DNA from: Chloroflexaceae bacterium | Lineage (GTDB): Bacteria; Chloroflexota; Chloroflexia; Chloroflexales; Chloroflexaceae | Direction of reading: 5' to 3' | Length of the DNA stretch: 64,000 bases | Assembly (NCBI GenBank): GCA_012034075.1 | Contig: JAAURD010000001.1 | Location: forward strand, 17,389-81,388 | Shown here: one piece after another, positions 36,775 to 46,985 of the stretch | Layout: the number at the start of each line of letters is the position of its first letter | How positions within the stretch are numbered: the first letter of the stretch is position 1 | Translations under genes and position numbers: made by a program | The notes under the pieces: model-generated | Database searches by the model: none | What the model was told of the DNA's origin: nothing | Seen by the model: the letters and a program-made list of their open reading frames with translations, nothing else

Positions 36775-38028
36775 ATGGGCCAACCACAACATCTCTATAT
36801 TCATATTCCGTTTTGCCATCATCGTTGTTGTTATTGCGATTTTGTCACATATGCTGGCATGGAGGACCGTATCGAGGCGTATGTTGCGGCGGTATGCCGT
36901 GAACTGGCGATGCTAGCGCAGATAGGGCATGGCACACCTGCTTGTTTTCGTGCGCCGCTCCGTCCCAGTATCTTTTTTGGTGGTGGTACGCCGAGTTTAC
37001 TTTCACCTGCACAGATAGAGCGCATCATTGCGACCGCTGAGCAGGTGCTCCCACTGGCTGATGCAGAAATATCACTTGAGGTCAATCCCGGCAGCTTCTT
37101 GGGCACCGGTCTTCGCGAACAGGGTCGCACAGCACGGCATTACTTTGGAAAACTTGCCCAGATGGGCATCAACCGGTTGAGTCTGGGTGTGCAAACGTTG
37201 CACGACCCGACTTTACGCGTGATCGGTCGGCAGCATACGGCAATGGAGGCACGCCAGTGTTATGATGCGGCACGACGAGTTGGGTTTGCGCAGATCAGCC
37301 TGGACATGATGTTTGGGTTACCCGGCCAGACTCTGGCACAGTGGCAAGCCGATTTGGAAGAGATTATCGCTTGGCAACCGGAGCATCTGTCAGTCTATAG
37401 CCTGATCCTCGAAGAACGTGCTCCCTTGTATCAGCAGGTTGCACAAGGGGCGCTGGCTTTACCAGATGATGATACCAGTGCCATGATGTATGAGATGACC
37501 CTGGAACAACTGGCAACCGCCGGGTACGTTGGGTACGAAATAAGCAACTGGGCCAGAATTGATAGCGTTGCTGGCCTCGATACACGTTGCCAGCACAACC
37601 TGGCATACTGGCTCAACAGTGATTATCTCGCTGCTGGTGCTGCGGCGCATGGGCATATCTTTCCAGCACGCTATGCCAACCTCGCTCAAATTGATACCTA
37701 TATCGCTGAAGTCTCTGCCAACCGGCGACCAGTTGAGACCTGGGTGCATTTGAACCAGGCGGATGGTTGTGCAGAAACGATGATGATGGGCTTGCGTCTG
37801 CATACCGGAGTCCGTTACGATCATTTTCAGCAACGCTGTGGGTGTGCATTGGATGCGGTCTACGGTGGCGTGCTCGAACGCCTAGTGGCGCAGGGATTGC
37901 TCGAACGAGACGAGCATGCTGTTTGGCTGACCTATCGCGGTCGGATGATTGGCAATCAGGTCTTTATGCAATTTCTGGAGAGTGGGTCAAAGGGAAGCAT
38001 GGCAATCCCACTGCGTGATTCAGCGTGA
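36775..38028 (+). CDS. hemW: HemW-like radical SAM protein
   Basis: A 417-residue radical SAM enzyme. LYIHIPFCHHRCCYCDF gives the CxxxCxxC cluster motif. FFGGGTPSLLS, SLEVNPGSF, GINRLSLGVQTLHD and MFGLPGQTLAQW are HemW/HemN features. The C-terminal HemN_C domain (ETMMMGLRLHTGVRY) is present. The Cys that marks true HemN is lacking, so a heme chaperone role (HemW) is more likely than coproporphyrinogen oxidation. ATG 36775 preferred (MGQPQHLYIHIPFC) over TTG 36754. It lies next to a heme-rich region. Confidence 0.93.
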   Translation: MGQPQHLYIHIPFCHHRCCYCDFVTYAGMEDRIEAYVAAVCRELAMLAQIGHGTPACFRAPLRPSIFFGGGTPSLLSPAQIERIIATAEQVLPLADAEISLEVNPGSFLGTGLREQGRTARHYFGKLAQMGINRLSLGVQTLHDPTLRVIGRQHTAMEARQCYDAARRVGFAQISLDMMFGLPGQTLAQWQADLEEIIAWQPEHLSVYSLILEERAPLYQQVAQGALALPDDDTSAMMYEMTLEQLATAGYVGYEISNWARIDSVAGLDTRCQHNLAYWLNSDYLAAGAAAHGHIFPARYANLAQIDTYIAEVSANRRPVETWVHLNQADGCAETMMMGLRLHTGVRYDHFQQRCGCALDAVYGGVLERLVAQGLLERDEHAVWLTYRGRMIGNQVFMQFLESGSKGSMAIPLRDSA

Positions 38029-38332
38029 AGAAATCTTCACCAATTCTTTACCATTATCGCAACTTGAAGTGGTGTTCAACATGAATACCACTTTTTATAT
38101 CCCTCAGATAGAGATGTATTTCCGTCGAAGTCCGTAAATAAAGAAAGCTTTTCTCTCCAATACAACCACTCGAGGTTGCGCTTCTCTCCTCTCTGTGACT
38201 GGCTCGTAACAGTTCTGTCATATCATGGAGCTATCTTGACGTGAAAGCAAAAATTGCTTATACTAACATTTATTGCGCATGTACATATAAGTCACTCACG
38301 CAAATAGCCCAATCTATTGCCTGAATGACTAT

Positions 38333-38361
38333 TTGACAGGGATTTCTTTTTTGCATATAAT
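38333..38361 (+). promoter_or_regulatory. Consensus sigma70-type promoter of the act operon
   Basis: TTGACA (38333-38338), a 17-base spacer and TATAAT (38356-38361), both perfect matches. The predicted start near 38368 leaves about 80 bases of leader before actA. The rest of the 421 bp between hemW and actA holds no recognised gene. Confidence 0.9.
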
Positions 38362-38449
38362 AATGCCAGTTTATCCACGTTGCAAAAAAGGTGTTTCCCA
38401 AACAGTAACTGCAACTCGATTCGAAAGTCAGGAAAGGTAGCTGGTCAGG

Positions 38450-39106
38450 ATGAATCAGATCTTTCGCCCCAGTGCCAACACGTATTTCAAAGTGATTGTG
38501 CTTAGTCTTGCTTTGGTTGTCGCTTCTGTGCTGTGGTCTATGGCGGTTCTTGATCGTTCCAATTTTACGCGACGAGTCAATCAACCTTTGCCCCAACCCA
38601 TTGCCTTCAGCCATGAATTGCACGCCGGCTCACTTGGTATGAATTGCCGCTACTGCCATAGTTCTGTAGACGTCAGTTCGTTTGCCAACATTCCGCCAAG
38701 CGAAACATGCATGACCTGCCATCACGAAATTCGCACGAACAGCCCAGATGTTCAGAAAATCTGGGAAAGTTATTCCACTGGGGTACCGGTTGAATGGAAC
38801 AAAGTCTATGATCTGCCCGATCATGTGTACTTTAATCACAGTATTCATGTCAGTAAGGGCGTTGGCTGTACGACGTGTCACGGTCAGGTAAATGAAATGC
38901 CTGTTGTCTGGAGAGTACACGACTTGACAATGGGTTGGTGTCTTGATTGCCACCGCAATCCAGAAAAGTATGTTCGTCCATTAGATCAGATTTACAGTCT
39001 GGAATGGCAGCCGCCAGCCAATCAGATTGAGCAAGGACTGCAACTGGTAGAGACGTACAACATTAACTACGGCGAACTGGATCATTGCAATATTTGCCAT
39101 AGATAG
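38450..39106 (+). CDS. actA: Alternative complex III pentaheme cytochrome subunit
   Basis: A 218-residue membrane-anchored multiheme cytochrome. One helix near the start (YFKVIVLSLALVVASVLWSMAV), then five CxxCH motifs: CRYCH, CMTCH, CTTCH, CLDCH, CNICH. Length and the FSHELHAGSLGMNCRYCH and HDLTMGWCLDCHR segments match ActA. It passes electrons from the quinol site toward the ActE heme or a soluble carrier. First gene of the act operon, 15 bp before actB. Confidence 0.95.
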   Translation: MNQIFRPSANTYFKVIVLSLALVVASVLWSMAVLDRSNFTRRVNQPLPQPIAFSHELHAGSLGMNCRYCHSSVDVSSFANIPPSETCMTCHHEIRTNSPDVQKIWESYSTGVPVEWNKVYDLPDHVYFNHSIHVSKGVGCTTCHGQVNEMPVVWRVHDLTMGWCLDCHRNPEKYVRPLDQIYSLEWQPPANQIEQGLQLVETYNINYGELDHCNICHR

Positions 39107-39121
39107 CGACGGATAGCAAAG

Positions 39122-42100
39122 ATGACGACAAAAAAACAAACAGGAACGCAGAATCACGACAACACACAACCACGTTCTACTCCTGATACCGGCGGTCAAT
39201 GGCGCAGCTTTGATGAACTGGCCGGCGATCAACGCTTGGTAGAAGAAGCTCAGGTTGAGTTTCCGAATGGGCTCCGTCCCCCGCCAAGCACATCGGTAAC
39301 ACGTCGTGATTTTCTTAAGATGATGACGGTTTCGCTGGCAGCTGCTGGAGTCACGGCATCATGCTCACGTCAGCCAATCGAGCAAATGTTACCCTATGCG
39401 CAACCACCTATTCCCGAACAGATCCCCAGCCTCCCGCTCTATTATGCTACTGCGATGCCATTGGGTGGGTTTGCCAATGGTTTGCTGGTGAAAAACATGA
39501 TGGGTCGTCCGATTAAGGCAGAGGGCAACCCAGAACACCCCGCCAGTCTGGGTGGTACCAATGTATTTGCCCAGGGGTCTATCTTTACGATGTACGATCC
39601 GGATCGTTCTCAGGTTGTCTTGAATACGGGGCAAAACAGTACCTGGGAAGCCTTCCGGGATACGATTGCGCCGATTATGACGGCAAAACTGGCTGATCAA
39701 GGTGCAGGTCTGGTGTTTCTTACCGAGACGATCACATCGCCCACCCTTGTCGATCAGCTGGCGCGCATGCGTGATGAACTGGGCTATGATCAGATGGAAT
39801 GGTACCAATTTGAGCCAATAGATCACGCGAATGTACGGGTTGGCGCCGAACTGGCATTCGGGGAACCGGTTGACACCATCTACGACTTTACCCAGGCTGA
39901 TGTCATTCTTTCACTTGATGCGGATTTTGTCGCCCCCTCGTTTCACGGCTCGGTCCGTTATGCTCGCGATTTTGCCGACCGTCGGCGTATTCGTGAAGAG
40001 CATGGTGAAGAACATAGCGAAGCGCCAATGAGCCGGCTCTATATCATCGAAAATACCCCTTCAACCACCGGCGTGCTTGCTGATCATCGGTTGGCCCTCC
40101 GAGCCAGCCAGATTGAAATGGTGGCACGGATGATTGCTGGTGAGTTGGGCGTTGATAGTGGCGGGGAAATCGATACGAGCATGCTCTCCGAAGCTCAGAT
40201 GACCTGGATTGAGGCGGCTGTTGCTGACCTCCGTGAGCGTGAGCCAGGTCGAACGCTGGTGATAGCCGGTGAACAGCAGCCACCAGTAGTCCATGCGCTA
40301 GCCCATGCCATGAATGATGCCCTGGGCAATGTTGACTCAACGGTTCGTTATATTGAACCAGTCGCCGGACAGCCATTCAATACCAATGCAGACGGTGATC
40401 TGGCCGGTTTGCGTGAATTGGTTGGCAAGATGTCTGCTGGTACGGTTGAGATTCTCGTCATTGTAGGCAGTAATCCCGTTTTTACCGCCCCCGTTGACCT
40501 CGATTTTGGCGGTGCGCTCGAACGGGTGAACCTGAGTATTCACCTTGGGGTGTTCCCCGATGAAACGGCCCAGGTTTGCACCTGGCATATTCCCGAAGCC
40601 TATTACCTGGAAGCCTGGAGCGATGCACGGGCCTACGATGGAACGGCCACGATTATGCAACCGCTCATCTTACCCCTGTTTGGCGGTCGATCAGCCCATG
40701 AACTGGTGGCTCTGCTTGGCGAACAGGTTGAGCGTTCGGGAGCAAGCATAGTGCGTGCGTACTGGGAAAATCAGTATGATGGCGACGATTTTGAAGTGTT
40801 CTGGCAAAATGCGTTGAACGATGGGATCGTGCCAGAAACCGAAGCTCCATCCGCCAACGTCAGTGTCCAGTCAGGTGCATTTCCTGGTCCGGCCACCGTT
40901 GCAACGGGAGAAATGGATCTGGTCTTTCGGCCTGACCCGACGATTTGGGACGGTCGTTTTGCCAATAACGAATGGCTGCAGGAGCTGCCGAAAACGATCA
41001 CGAAACTGGTCTGGGATAATGCGGTCCTGGTCAGCCCACGAACGGCCATTGCCATGCTGGGTCTGAGCGTCAGCGATCCGGAGAACCCCCAGGTCAGCGA
41101 TCTGGAGCACCTCTCGGCGGCTAATGGGACTCTGGTGAACCTCTCACACAATGGCGCAAGTCTCCAGGCGCCAATCTGGATTACGCCTGGACATGCCGAT
41201 AACGCAGCTACAGTCTATCTCGGCTATGGTCGTGAACAGGCTGGTAGCACTGGCACGGGGATTGGGTTTAATGCCTATAAGCTGCGGCAATCAGATGCTT
41301 TCTGGTTTACTCCGGGCTTGAGTGTAAATGCGACCGGTGGAACATATAAACTCGTCTCGACCCAGGATCATGGCACCATGGAAGGCCGGAACCATGTGCG
41401 TGCGGGTACCATCAGCCATTTTGAGCATGACCCCGAATTTATACAACATATGGTTCACACCTTCCCCGATGAATATTCCCTCCTCCCGCCATTTACCTAT
41501 GAAGAAAATGCCTGGGGAATGACCATTGAGCTGAACGCCTGTATTGCCTGTGGGGCATGTGTCACTGCGTGTCAGGCCGAAAACAACATCCCGACCGTTG
41601 GCAAGCAACAGGTAGCCACCTATCGTGCCATGCACTGGCTTCGGATTGACCGCTACTATGAGGGCAGTCTGAATGAGCCAGATACACTGGTGCAGCCGTT
41701 GCCCTGTATGCAGTGTGAACGTGCTGCCTGCGAGGTCGTCTGTCCGGTCAATGCTACGGTTCACAACGATGAAGGCCTAAACCAGATGATCTATAATCGC
41801 TGTGTCGGGACACGTTACTGCTCAAATAACTGTGCCTACAAAGTTCGGCATTATAACTATCTGCAATATATCGATGAGCAGACTCCCAGTTTCCAACTCA
41901 TGCGCAATCCGGATGTGACTGTGCGGGCACGCGGTGTGATGGAGAAATGCACCTACTGTGTCCAGCGCATCAATGCAGCACGCATTGATGCCAAAAAAGA
42001 GGGTCGTCCTATTGCCGATGGTGAGATTACACCGGCCTGTGCCCAGGCCTGCCCCACAAACGCAATCGTCTTTGGCGATACCAGAAATCCCGAGAGCCGT

Positions 42101-42319
42101 GTTGCTCAGCTGAAGGCCGAGCCGCATAACTATGCATTATTGGGCGAACTACTCTTCGTGCCACGCACAAGCTATCTCGGCCGCATCACCAATCCCAACG
42201 TCGCTATCAGTGGTGAGGAAATGTTTGAGGATCATGGTGGTCATGGTGATGAACCTGAAGGCAGCGGTGAAGATCACGGTGGTAGCGATGACCATGGTGG
42301 CGGTGAAGAAGAGCATTGA
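39122..42319 (+). CDS. actB: Alternative complex III iron-sulfur/molybdopterin-like subunit
   Basis: A 1065-residue fused subunit. A Tat motif RRDFLK (61-66) and helix with a Cys (TASC) are followed by a molybdopterin oxidoreductase-like domain (no catalytic cofactor expected in ActB). An FeS domain follows with ACIACGACVTACQAE (about 804-818), PCMQCERAACEVVCP (about 861-875), CVGTRYCSNNCAYKV and CTYCVQRI ... CAQACP near 985, holding three 4Fe-4S and one 3Fe-4S cluster in the family. The C-terminus is a His/Asp/Gly-rich tail, possibly metal-binding and unusual. It is the largest and most conserved subunit. Confidence 0.95.
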   Translation: MTTKKQTGTQNHDNTQPRSTPDTGGQWRSFDELAGDQRLVEEAQVEFPNGLRPPPSTSVTRRDFLKMMTVSLAAAGVTASCSRQPIEQMLPYAQPPIPEQIPSLPLYYATAMPLGGFANGLLVKNMMGRPIKAEGNPEHPASLGGTNVFAQGSIFTMYDPDRSQVVLNTGQNSTWEAFRDTIAPIMTAKLADQGAGLVFLTETITSPTLVDQLARMRDELGYDQMEWYQFEPIDHANVRVGAELAFGEPVDTIYDFTQADVILSLDADFVAPSFHGSVRYARDFADRRRIREEHGEEHSEAPMSRLYIIENTPSTTGVLADHRLALRASQIEMVARMIAGELGVDSGGEIDTSMLSEAQMTWIEAAVADLREREPGRTLVIAGEQQPPVVHALAHAMNDALGNVDSTVRYIEPVAGQPFNTNADGDLAGLRELVGKMSAGTVEILVIVGSNPVFTAPVDLDFGGALERVNLSIHLGVFPDETAQVCTWHIPEAYYLEAWSDARAYDGTATIMQPLILPLFGGRSAHELVALLGEQVERSGASIVRAYWENQYDGDDFEVFWQNALNDGIVPETEAPSANVSVQSGAFPGPATVATGEMDLVFRPDPTIWDGRFANNEWLQELPKTITKLVWDNAVLVSPRTAIAMLGLSVSDPENPQVSDLEHLSAANGTLVNLSHNGASLQAPIWITPGHADNAATVYLGYGREQAGSTGTGIGFNAYKLRQSDAFWFTPGLSVNATGGTYKLVSTQDHGTMEGRNHVRAGTISHFEHDPEFIQHMVHTFPDEYSLLPPFTYEENAWGMTIELNACIACGACVTACQAENNIPTVGKQQVATYRAMHWLRIDRYYEGSLNEPDTLVQPLPCMQCERAACEVVCPVNATVHNDEGLNQMIYNRCVGTRYCSNNCAYKVRHYNYLQYIDEQTPSFQLMRNPDVTVRARGVMEKCTYCVQRINAARIDAKKEGRPIADGEITPACAQACPTNAIVFGDTRNPESRVAQLKAEPHNYALLGELLFVPRTSYLGRITNPNVAISGEEMFEDHGGHGDEPEGSGEDHGGSDDHGGGEEEH

Positions 42320-42398
42320 TGTAAAAACATATCAATGAAAATGGGTGTGCAAAGAATCATAATGAATCAAAAAACGCAATGGAAGATGGAGCAGCGGC

Positions 42399-43780
42399 AT
42401 GATACAATCTGAATCGCTACACTCGGAGCGCAATGTTGAACCAGGGACTCCGGTTCTGGCGCCCGGTCAGAGTTACCGTTCAATCAATCGCCATATTACT
42501 TCGATTGTGCTGAAGACCGGTTCCCGCGCAACTGGTTTCTGGCCCTTGGGATTGCCTTTCTTTTGCTGATGATCTTTTTAGCCTCCGTTACCATGTTGCT
42601 GATGAATGGTGTGGGTATCTTTGGCAATAATGTCCCGGTTGCCTGGGCATTTCCAATCATCAACTTCGTCTGGTGGATTGGTATCGGTCACGCCGGGACG
42701 CTGATCTCGGCCATTCTGTTACTCTTCCGCCAGGAATGGCGTAACTCGATTAACCGCTTTGCCGAGGCCATGACCCTGTTTGCCGTGGCCTGTGCCGGGC
42801 TTTTCCCAATTCTGCACTTGGGTCGTCCCTGGTTTTTCTACTGGCTCATTCCGTATCCAAACACCTACTGGCTCTGGCCGCAATTCCGCAGCCCGCTGGC
42901 CTGGGACGTGTTTGCCGTTTCGACCTATGCAACGGTTTCGTTATTATTCTGGCTGGTTGGTCTTATTCCAGACTTTGCCAAAATGCGTGACCGCTCTACC
43001 ACGACCCTGTCACGGTATGTCTGGGGTGTGCTGGCAATGGGTTGGACTGGGTCAGCTCGCAATTGGCAGCGTTATGAAGTGGCCTATCTCTTGCTCGCCG
43101 GTCTTTCCACACCACTGGTCGTCTCGGTCCACAGTATTGTGAGTCTTGACTTTGCGGTGTCGGTGATGCCTGGCTGGCACAACACGATCTTCCCGCCCTA
43201 CTTTGTGGCAGGTGCAGTCTTTGCCGGCTTTGCCATGGTGTTAACATTGGTGATCCCTATTCGTGCGATTTACAAGCTCGAAGGCATTATCACTATGCAA
43301 CACATCGAAAATATGGCTAAGGTGATGCTCGCAACGGGCATGGTGGTGGTGTATGGCTATGCCATGGAAGCATTTATTGCCTGGTATAGCGGTGTCGAAT
43401 ACGAAGTCTTTATGATCGCAAACCGTATGTTCGGCCCATATGCCTGGTCCTTCTGGGCCTTGATCTTCTGTAATGGTGTCGTTATCCAGCTGATGTGGTT
43501 TAAACGCTTCCGTACCAATCTTGTTCTAGTCTGGATTGTCACTATCTTTGTGAGCATTGGAATGTGGTTAGAACGATTTGTCATTGTGGTAACCAGTCTC
43601 ACACGCGATTTTCTGCCATCATCCTGGGGCAACTTTATGCCAACGTTCTTTGACTTTTCGCTTTATTTCGGATCGATGGGTCTCTTTTTCGCGCTGCTAT
43701 TCCTGTTTATTCGCTTCTTACCGATGATTAACATCTTTGAAGTCCAAATTTTGCAGCGCAATATCGATGAGTCACACTAA
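42399..43780 (+). pseudogene. actC: Alternative complex III membrane subunit ActC, frameshifted (probably an error)
   Basis: An NrfD-like quinol-interacting membrane protein of about 460 residues. ATG 42399 with GGAG upstream begins [16 protein letters not shown] and reads to [11 protein letters not shown]. Then the frame must gain one base at the CCC run 42523-42525 to continue as [26 protein letters not shown]. The rest is one open frame with [44 protein letters not shown] and about ten helices. The order and identity of the act genes argue for an intact gene and a sequencing slip. Confidence 0.92.
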
Positions 43781-43812
43781 CCCGAAGTAGCACAATATTG
43801 AGAGGTGTGGAG

Positions 43813-44345
43813 ATGAGAAAGCCAATTTATGGCCTGGTAGCGGAATTTGATACGGCTGAGGAACTAATCAAAGCAACGGAAGAGGCGTACCATGAAGGGT
43901 ACCGCAAATTCGATGGGTTCTCGCCGTTCCCCATCGAAGAGGTCGCTGAAGGGATGCATTTTCACCGGACAGCGGTGCCAGCGATTGTCTTTGTTGCAGG
44001 CATAACAGGAGCTTTTGGTGGTTTTATGCTGCAGGTGATTGGCAATGCCTGGGATTATCCGATTAATGTTGGTGGACGCCCACTCATTTCATGGCAGTCA
44101 TTCGTGCCAATTACGTTTGAGTCTACCATTTGTTGGCAGCATTTTCGGCTGTGTTGAGTATGCTGCTTTTAAATGGGTTCCCCAAACCATACCAACCCGT
44201 TTTTAATACACCCAACTTCGACCGAGCATCAGAAGATGGGTTTTTCCTCTGCATAGAGGCAGCAGACCCGATGTTTGAAAGCGGGCGAACACGGCAGTTT
44301 TTACAACAACTCAACCCGCTTCAGGTATCTGAAGTTGAGTATTAG
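43813..44345 (+). pseudogene. actD: Alternative complex III subunit ActD, frameshifted (probably an error)
   Basis: A small membrane subunit of about 177 residues: MRKPIYGLVAEFDTAEELI, HEGYRKFDGFSPFPIEEV, two helices, and the C-terminal PYQPVFNTPNFDRASEDGFFLCIEA. The frame breaks at ATTTG (44129-44131); adding one T gives FESTILLAAFSAVLSMLLLNG, the expected second helix. Start 43813 was chosen as the start of the conserved N-terminus. It lies 32 bp after actC and 13 bp before actE. Confidence 0.9.
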
Positions 44346-44358
44346 AAGGATCGGAAAC

Positions 44359-45054
44359 ATGTGGATGACTATTCGACAGAAATCCTGGCACATCCTGCGC
44401 GTGGTCGCCGTAATCCTTTGTGTGTTTGTGCTTACCTCATGCGCCTTCCGCCAATGGATGTATAACCAGGCCAAGGTCAAAAACCTTCGCCCCAATGTCT
44501 TTTTTGCCGACAGCCAGTCAGCACGTCCGGCAGTAGATGGTACGGTGCCCAACGATGCACGACCAAAATTTGTGCCCGAAACTGTATCAATTGGGACGAT
44601 TCGCACCAGTGAGCATTTTAATACAGGGCGTATCGATGGAGAGTTGGTAGATACATTTCCTTTCGAGATCACCGGTGAGGTTCTTGAACGGGGGCAGGAT
44701 CGGTATAATGTCTACTGTGCACCTTGCCACGGTCTCGCTGGGTATGGTGTTGGCATTGTCGGTCAGCGTGGCGGTACACCAGCAGCAAACTATCATGTCA
44801 ATCGTCTGCGTCCTATCACCATGGTTCAGGAACTGCAACCCGATTATGTCGCACAAGATACTAATCAGTTGGGCTACATCTTTGATGTCATTACCAACGG
44901 ATTTCGTAATATGTGGCCCTATGGTGCGAAGATAAATGTTGAAGATCGCTGGGCGATTGTTGCGTATGTGCGAGCATTGCAACTGAGCCAGAACGCGACG
45001 ATTGAAGATGTACCGGGAAGTGAGCAACCATCGTTGCAAGGGATGCAGCCATGA
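44359..45054 (+). CDS. actE: Alternative complex III monoheme cytochrome c subunit
   Basis: A 231-residue lipoprotein or anchored cytochrome. Signal with a lipobox-like segment (VLTSCAFRQW, Cys at about 24). One heme motif, CAPCHGLAGYGVG (about residue 121). The cytochrome domain ends with ITNGFRNMWPYGAKINVEDRWAIVAYVRALQ, where the Met ligand lies in NMWPYG. Start ATG has AAGGA eight bases upstream. The end overlaps actF by 4 bp. Confidence 0.92.
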   Translation: MWMTIRQKSWHILRVVAVILCVFVLTSCAFRQWMYNQAKVKNLRPNVFFADSQSARPAVDGTVPNDARPKFVPETVSIGTIRTSEHFNTGRIDGELVDTFPFEITGEVLERGQDRYNVYCAPCHGLAGYGVGIVGQRGGTPAANYHVNRLRPITMVQELQPDYVAQDTNQLGYIFDVITNGFRNMWPYGAKINVEDRWAIVAYVRALQLSQNATIEDVPGSEQPSLQGMQP

Positions 45055-46256
45055 CAACAACAGCACAACAAAAATCATTAACTGGGTTAAATAGCGTTCA
45101 AATTGCGGGTCTGGTGCTCGGCATTGGCGGCCTTGCCCTGGTTGGGCTGGGCGCATCGCAGAGCGTCAAACAGATGTTACAGTCATATACCTTTGCCTAT
45201 CTTTTCTGGTTTGGTCTAGGCCTGGGTTGCTTTGGCTTACTCATGATTCACCATCTGGTAGGTGGGCGCTGGGGCTTTATGAGCCGGCGGTTGCTCGAAG
45301 CCGGAGCCATGACGCTGCCACTGATGGCGGTGTTATTCGCCCCCTTTGTCCTGGGCATCTTAACCCGCGATCAAAATATTACTCCCTACAAATGGGCAGA
45401 CCCAACCTATATTGCAGGAGATGCACTGCTCGAGCATAAACAACCATTCCTCAACGTTGAATTTTTCCTTATTCGAGCAGCAATCTACTGGATCATTTGG
45501 ATCGGCATTACCCTGATGCTCTATAAATGGTCATATGACCAAGATCGAGCGAAACCAGGAGATTTCGCCCCGGCTCGTCGCATGCGTTTTGTGAGCGGTA
45601 TTGGTATGGTCCTCTATGTCCTTACCATGACCTTTGCCGCAATTGACTGGGGCATGTCGTTAGAACCCCACTGGTATTCAGGTATCTATGGTGTGATCTT
45701 TATGGTTGGTCAGGGCTTAACCACACTGGCAATGATTGTGCTGATGTTTGCCCTGTTGCGCAAAACCCCGCCCATGAACGAAGTACTGCTACCGGTGCGT
45801 ATTCATGATGTCGGGAAACTAATGTTTGCGTTTGTTATTCTCTGGACATATATGAGTTTCAGTCAATACATCATTCAATGGGCAGCGAACTTACCCGAAG
45901 AGACACCCTGGTATATTGCTCGAACCAGTAGCGGATGGACGGCGGTATCAATGTTCCTGATCCTGTTTCACTTTGCGGTACCCTTTTTCATTCTGCTCTC
46001 ACGCCGCATCAAACGAGATCTGAGTATTCTCTGGGCGATTGCGGCCAGCCTGCTCGTCGTTCATCTCATCAATATGTTCTGGCTGATTATGCCCAATTTC
46101 TACCCCGAATTGACCGTCCACTGGCTTGATATCGTTTCAGTGGTGGGTGTAGGGGGCATCTGGCTCGCGCTCTTTATCTGGCTCATCAAACGCCGCCCGC
46201 TGCTACCGCTCAATGATGACTATCATGACCCGCGCAAACGGGCAGGAGGACACTAA
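45051..46256 (+). CDS. actF: Alternative complex III membrane subunit ActF
   Basis: A 401-residue polytopic membrane protein, homologous in fold to ActC/NrfD. About ten helices, with GGRWGFMSRRLLEAGAMTLPLMAV, GILTRDQNITPYKW, TMTFAAIDWGMSLEPHWYS and MFAFVILWTYMSFSQYIIQW, all characteristic of ActF. It probably helps form the quinol site and a proton path. ATGA overlap with actE implies coupled translation; two bases separate its stop from the next ATG. Confidence 0.94.
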   Translation: MTTTAQQKSLTGLNSVQIAGLVLGIGGLALVGLGASQSVKQMLQSYTFAYLFWFGLGLGCFGLLMIHHLVGGRWGFMSRRLLEAGAMTLPLMAVLFAPFVLGILTRDQNITPYKWADPTYIAGDALLEHKQPFLNVEFFLIRAAIYWIIWIGITLMLYKWSYDQDRAKPGDFAPARRMRFVSGIGMVLYVLTMTFAAIDWGMSLEPHWYSGIYGVIFMVGQGLTTLAMIVLMFALLRKTPPMNEVLLPVRIHDVGKLMFAFVILWTYMSFSQYIIQWAANLPEETPWYIARTSSGWTAVSMFLILFHFAVPFFILLSRRIKRDLSILWAIAASLLVVHLINMFWLIMPNFYPELTVHWLDIVSVVGVGGIWLALFIWLIKRRPLLPLNDDYHDPRKRAGGH

Positions 46257-46258
46257 CC

Positions 46259-46711
46259 ATGAATAACCGACGTTATAGTGATTGGCAAAACGAAGAGACC
46301 GATGGTAAGGCGTACTTAAAAGCACGTTCCGGCAATCCCATTCGTGCCAGTATCTTTGCGGTAGGTGTGTTCCTGCTGGTCGTCTTGGTCATCGGTCTGC
46401 TTGGCGCCCTGCCACCCGTACCATATTCGCCACCAGTCTATGAAAGCAACACCATTCGGACCTTACAAACTCAGGAAACAGCGCTGCTGAATGGGTATGG
46501 CTGGATTGTACAAGACCAATCGGGTACCAACCTGATACCCTTTGGCACCAACAATCAAGAGACTGGTATCGTGCATATTCCTATTTCCGAGGCGATGACG
46601 AAAATACTCGAACCCGAAAGAAACCTGCTTCCAGTCGAAATGATTGGTGAAAATGAGGTAGAAACGAAAAGGGATGATCAGCGCGAACAAGCTCATAACT
46701 TGGAGCAGTAA
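46259..46711 (+). CDS. Small single-span subunit or assembly protein of the act operon
   Basis: A 150-residue protein. One helix (SIFAVGVFLLVVLVIGLLGAL) is followed by an extracytoplasmic part with YGWIVQDQSGTNLIPFGTNNQETGIVHIPISEAMTKILE in pieces; the HIPISEAM segment is common in small proteins linked to ACIII or heme-copper oxidase gene clusters. It begins two bases after actF, so it is clearly in the operon. It may be the ActG-like subunit; this is inference. Confidence 0.7.
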   Translation: MNNRRYSDWQNEETDGKAYLKARSGNPIRASIFAVGVFLLVVLVIGLLGALPPVPYSPPVYESNTIRTLQTQETALLNGYGWIVQDQSGTNLIPFGTNNQETGIVHIPISEAMTKILEPERNLLPVEMIGENEVETKRDDQREQAHNLEQ

Positions 46712-46753
46712 AACCGATCGTACCAAAATGGTGTAACATCGCCAGCTTACGAT

Positions 46754-46812
46754 CCAGAAGGTGTCTCCCTCTTTTGTTATTGGGGAGTACACCTTCTGGT
46801 CTTTTCTATTTT
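46754..46812 (+). terminator. Terminator of the act operon
   Basis: CCAGAAGGTGT (46754-46764) pairs with ACACCTTCTGG (46789-46799), with a further inner CTCCC/GGGAG stem, followed by TCTTTTCTATTTT. It sits 43 bp after the last act gene. Confidence 0.92.
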
Positions 46813-46957
46813 GTACTACTCACATTGGCCTGTCCTGGTGATGACAAGCATGACACGATCAGGTGACTTTTACGATACGCTATCGTAAAGAACCGGCTTT
46901 TTTGACGCAATCATTGCCGCATGATGCATAAAGCTGGAAATGCTTGTGCCATGACAA

Positions 46958-46985
46958 TTGACAGTTACGCCGCAGGTGGTATACT
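46958..46985 (+). promoter_or_regulatory. Strong sigma70-type promoter without an adjacent gene
   Basis: TTGACA (46958-46963), a 16-base spacer, and TATACT (46980-46985). The predicted start is near 46992, which is 566 bases upstream of the kinase start codon. No open frame follows closely. Confidence 0.65.
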
